From Mariniblastus fucicola (GTDB lineage Bacteria > Planctomycetota > Planctomycetia > Pirellulales > Pirellulaceae), in NCBI RefSeq assembly GCF_008087665.1, contig NZ_CP042912.1:2232001-2296000 (forward strand): a stretch of 64,000 nucleotides of DNA, given 5' to 3'. Below, piece by piece: positions 63,622 through 64,000 of this stretch (within the stretch, counting starts at the first letter, position 1; each line of letters starts with the position of its first letter). The notes under the pieces are model-generated. The model made no database searches, was not told where the DNA came from, and saw only the letters and a list, made by a program, of their open reading frames with translations. The position numbers and the translations under genes were made by a program.

Positions 63622-64000
63622 GCCTGCGGGTTGGAGTACTCGCACCGGAATCCAGTTGGCATTTTCGTGACTTGCAACGATCCAATTCGATGGCTGCCAA
63701 CGGACAGAAAGTCGAGCTCGTCGCTGTCGATTTTGCGACTCTCGCCGCTTCGGTCGGGATCGAAGAGATTGCTCCGTTTTCGGATTTCGCCAACTCTGTC
63801 CAGGCGATGGATGCGGTTATCGTGCGGACGATGCCCAAAGGTTCATTGCAACAGATCGTTTTCCGCATGGATTTGCTGCACCGTTTGGAATCAGCAGGAA
63901 TCCGAATCGTCAACTCGCCGCGTAGCGTTGAAATCGCGATCGACAAATACCTGTCGCTGGCTTTGATGGCCGACAACGGGATTTCGATTCCGGCATTCGC
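63618..64000 (+). CDS. RimK-like ATP-grasp ligase, partial (C-terminus outside window)
   Basis: GTG start at 63618, overlapping the mch stop (GTGA). About 127 codons are visible and stay open to the right edge. The N-terminal RimK-type domain is seen: SLRVGVLAPESSWHF, AMDAVIVRTMPKGSLQQIVF, RLESAGIRIVNSPRSVEIAIDKYLSLALMADNGI (the D-K-Y-L and A-x-x-G-I-x-x-P block that opens the ATP-grasp domain). RimK-like genes sit beside mch in methanopterin-dependent C1 clusters, where they may add glutamate to the cofactor. Catalytic residues lie beyond the window. Confidence 0.8.
   Translation, partial: MSLRVGVLAPESSWHFRDLQRSNSMAANGQKVELVAVDFATLAASVGIEEIAPFSDFANSVQAMDAVIVRTMPKGSLQQIVFRMDLLHRLESAGIRIVNSPRSVEIAIDKYLSLALMADNGISIPAF

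Overview
The window looks like a chromosome segment of a planctomycete, most likely of the Pirellulales. Evidence: paired DUF1553/DUF1549 and DUF1501 proteins, a DUF1598 secreted protein, two PEP-CTERM proteins, a dockerin-type secreted xylanase, an ECF sigma factor next to a very large WD40-type Ser/Thr kinase, and a methanopterin-type C1 gene (mch) beside a RimK-like ligase. G+C content is moderate by eye. No rRNA genes, ordinary linear tRNA genes, CRISPR array, insertion sequence or prophage was found.

Layout. 1-7 kb (minus): a BNR/VPS10-like beta-propeller protein running off the left edge and a multidomain GH10 xylanase. 7-13 kb: a PEP-CTERM protein, a PlsC acyltransferase, a GT2 glycosyltransferase behind a clear sigma70-type promoter, and a minus-strand operon of DedA protein, tRNA-queuosine mannosyltransferase-like protein and membrane protein. 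12.6-18.6 kb (plus): two tandem signal-peptidase-I paralogues with zinc-ribbon insertions, an LptB-like ATPase and a VWA lipoprotein. 18.6-24.4 kb: a methyltransferase, a hydrolase, galE, a DUF2809 protein bracketed by two copies of an inverted repeat, serS and a PEP-CTERM protein. 24.6-28.1 kb: ffh-rpsP-trmD-rplS, without rimM between rpsP and trmD.

28.8-29.9 kb (minus) is the most unusual region. An uncharacterised 246-aa protein is followed by two tRNA-like genes whose halves are in reversed order: the T-arm and 3' acceptor strand come first, then a 19-24 nt linker, then the 5' acceptor strand and D-arm. In each case the two acceptor strands are perfectly complementary over 7 bp, and the unit ends in a strong intrinsic terminator. 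This looks like a protein plus permuted-tRNA operon, an arrangement I do not know from bacteria.

30-42 kb: a moaA operon, a DUF1598 protein, an FHA-GAF-sigma54 activator with a zinc-ribbon/beta-propeller partner, uvrB and an App1-domain protein. 42-47.7 kb (minus): a dgcN/dgcA-like D-glutamate pair followed by a three-enzyme fusion (serine hydrolase, D-Ala-D-Ala dipeptidase, nitrilase), suggesting use of cell-wall-derived peptides and D-amino acids. 47.8-60 kb (minus): the DUF1501 and DUF1553 pair, a possible clan-CD-like protein, a XylR-type regulator, the giant kinase and its sigma factor. 60.5-64 kb (plus): rpsA, a terminator, mch and the start of a RimK-like gene.

All calls are by eye from sequence and recalled family features. 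No database search was run.
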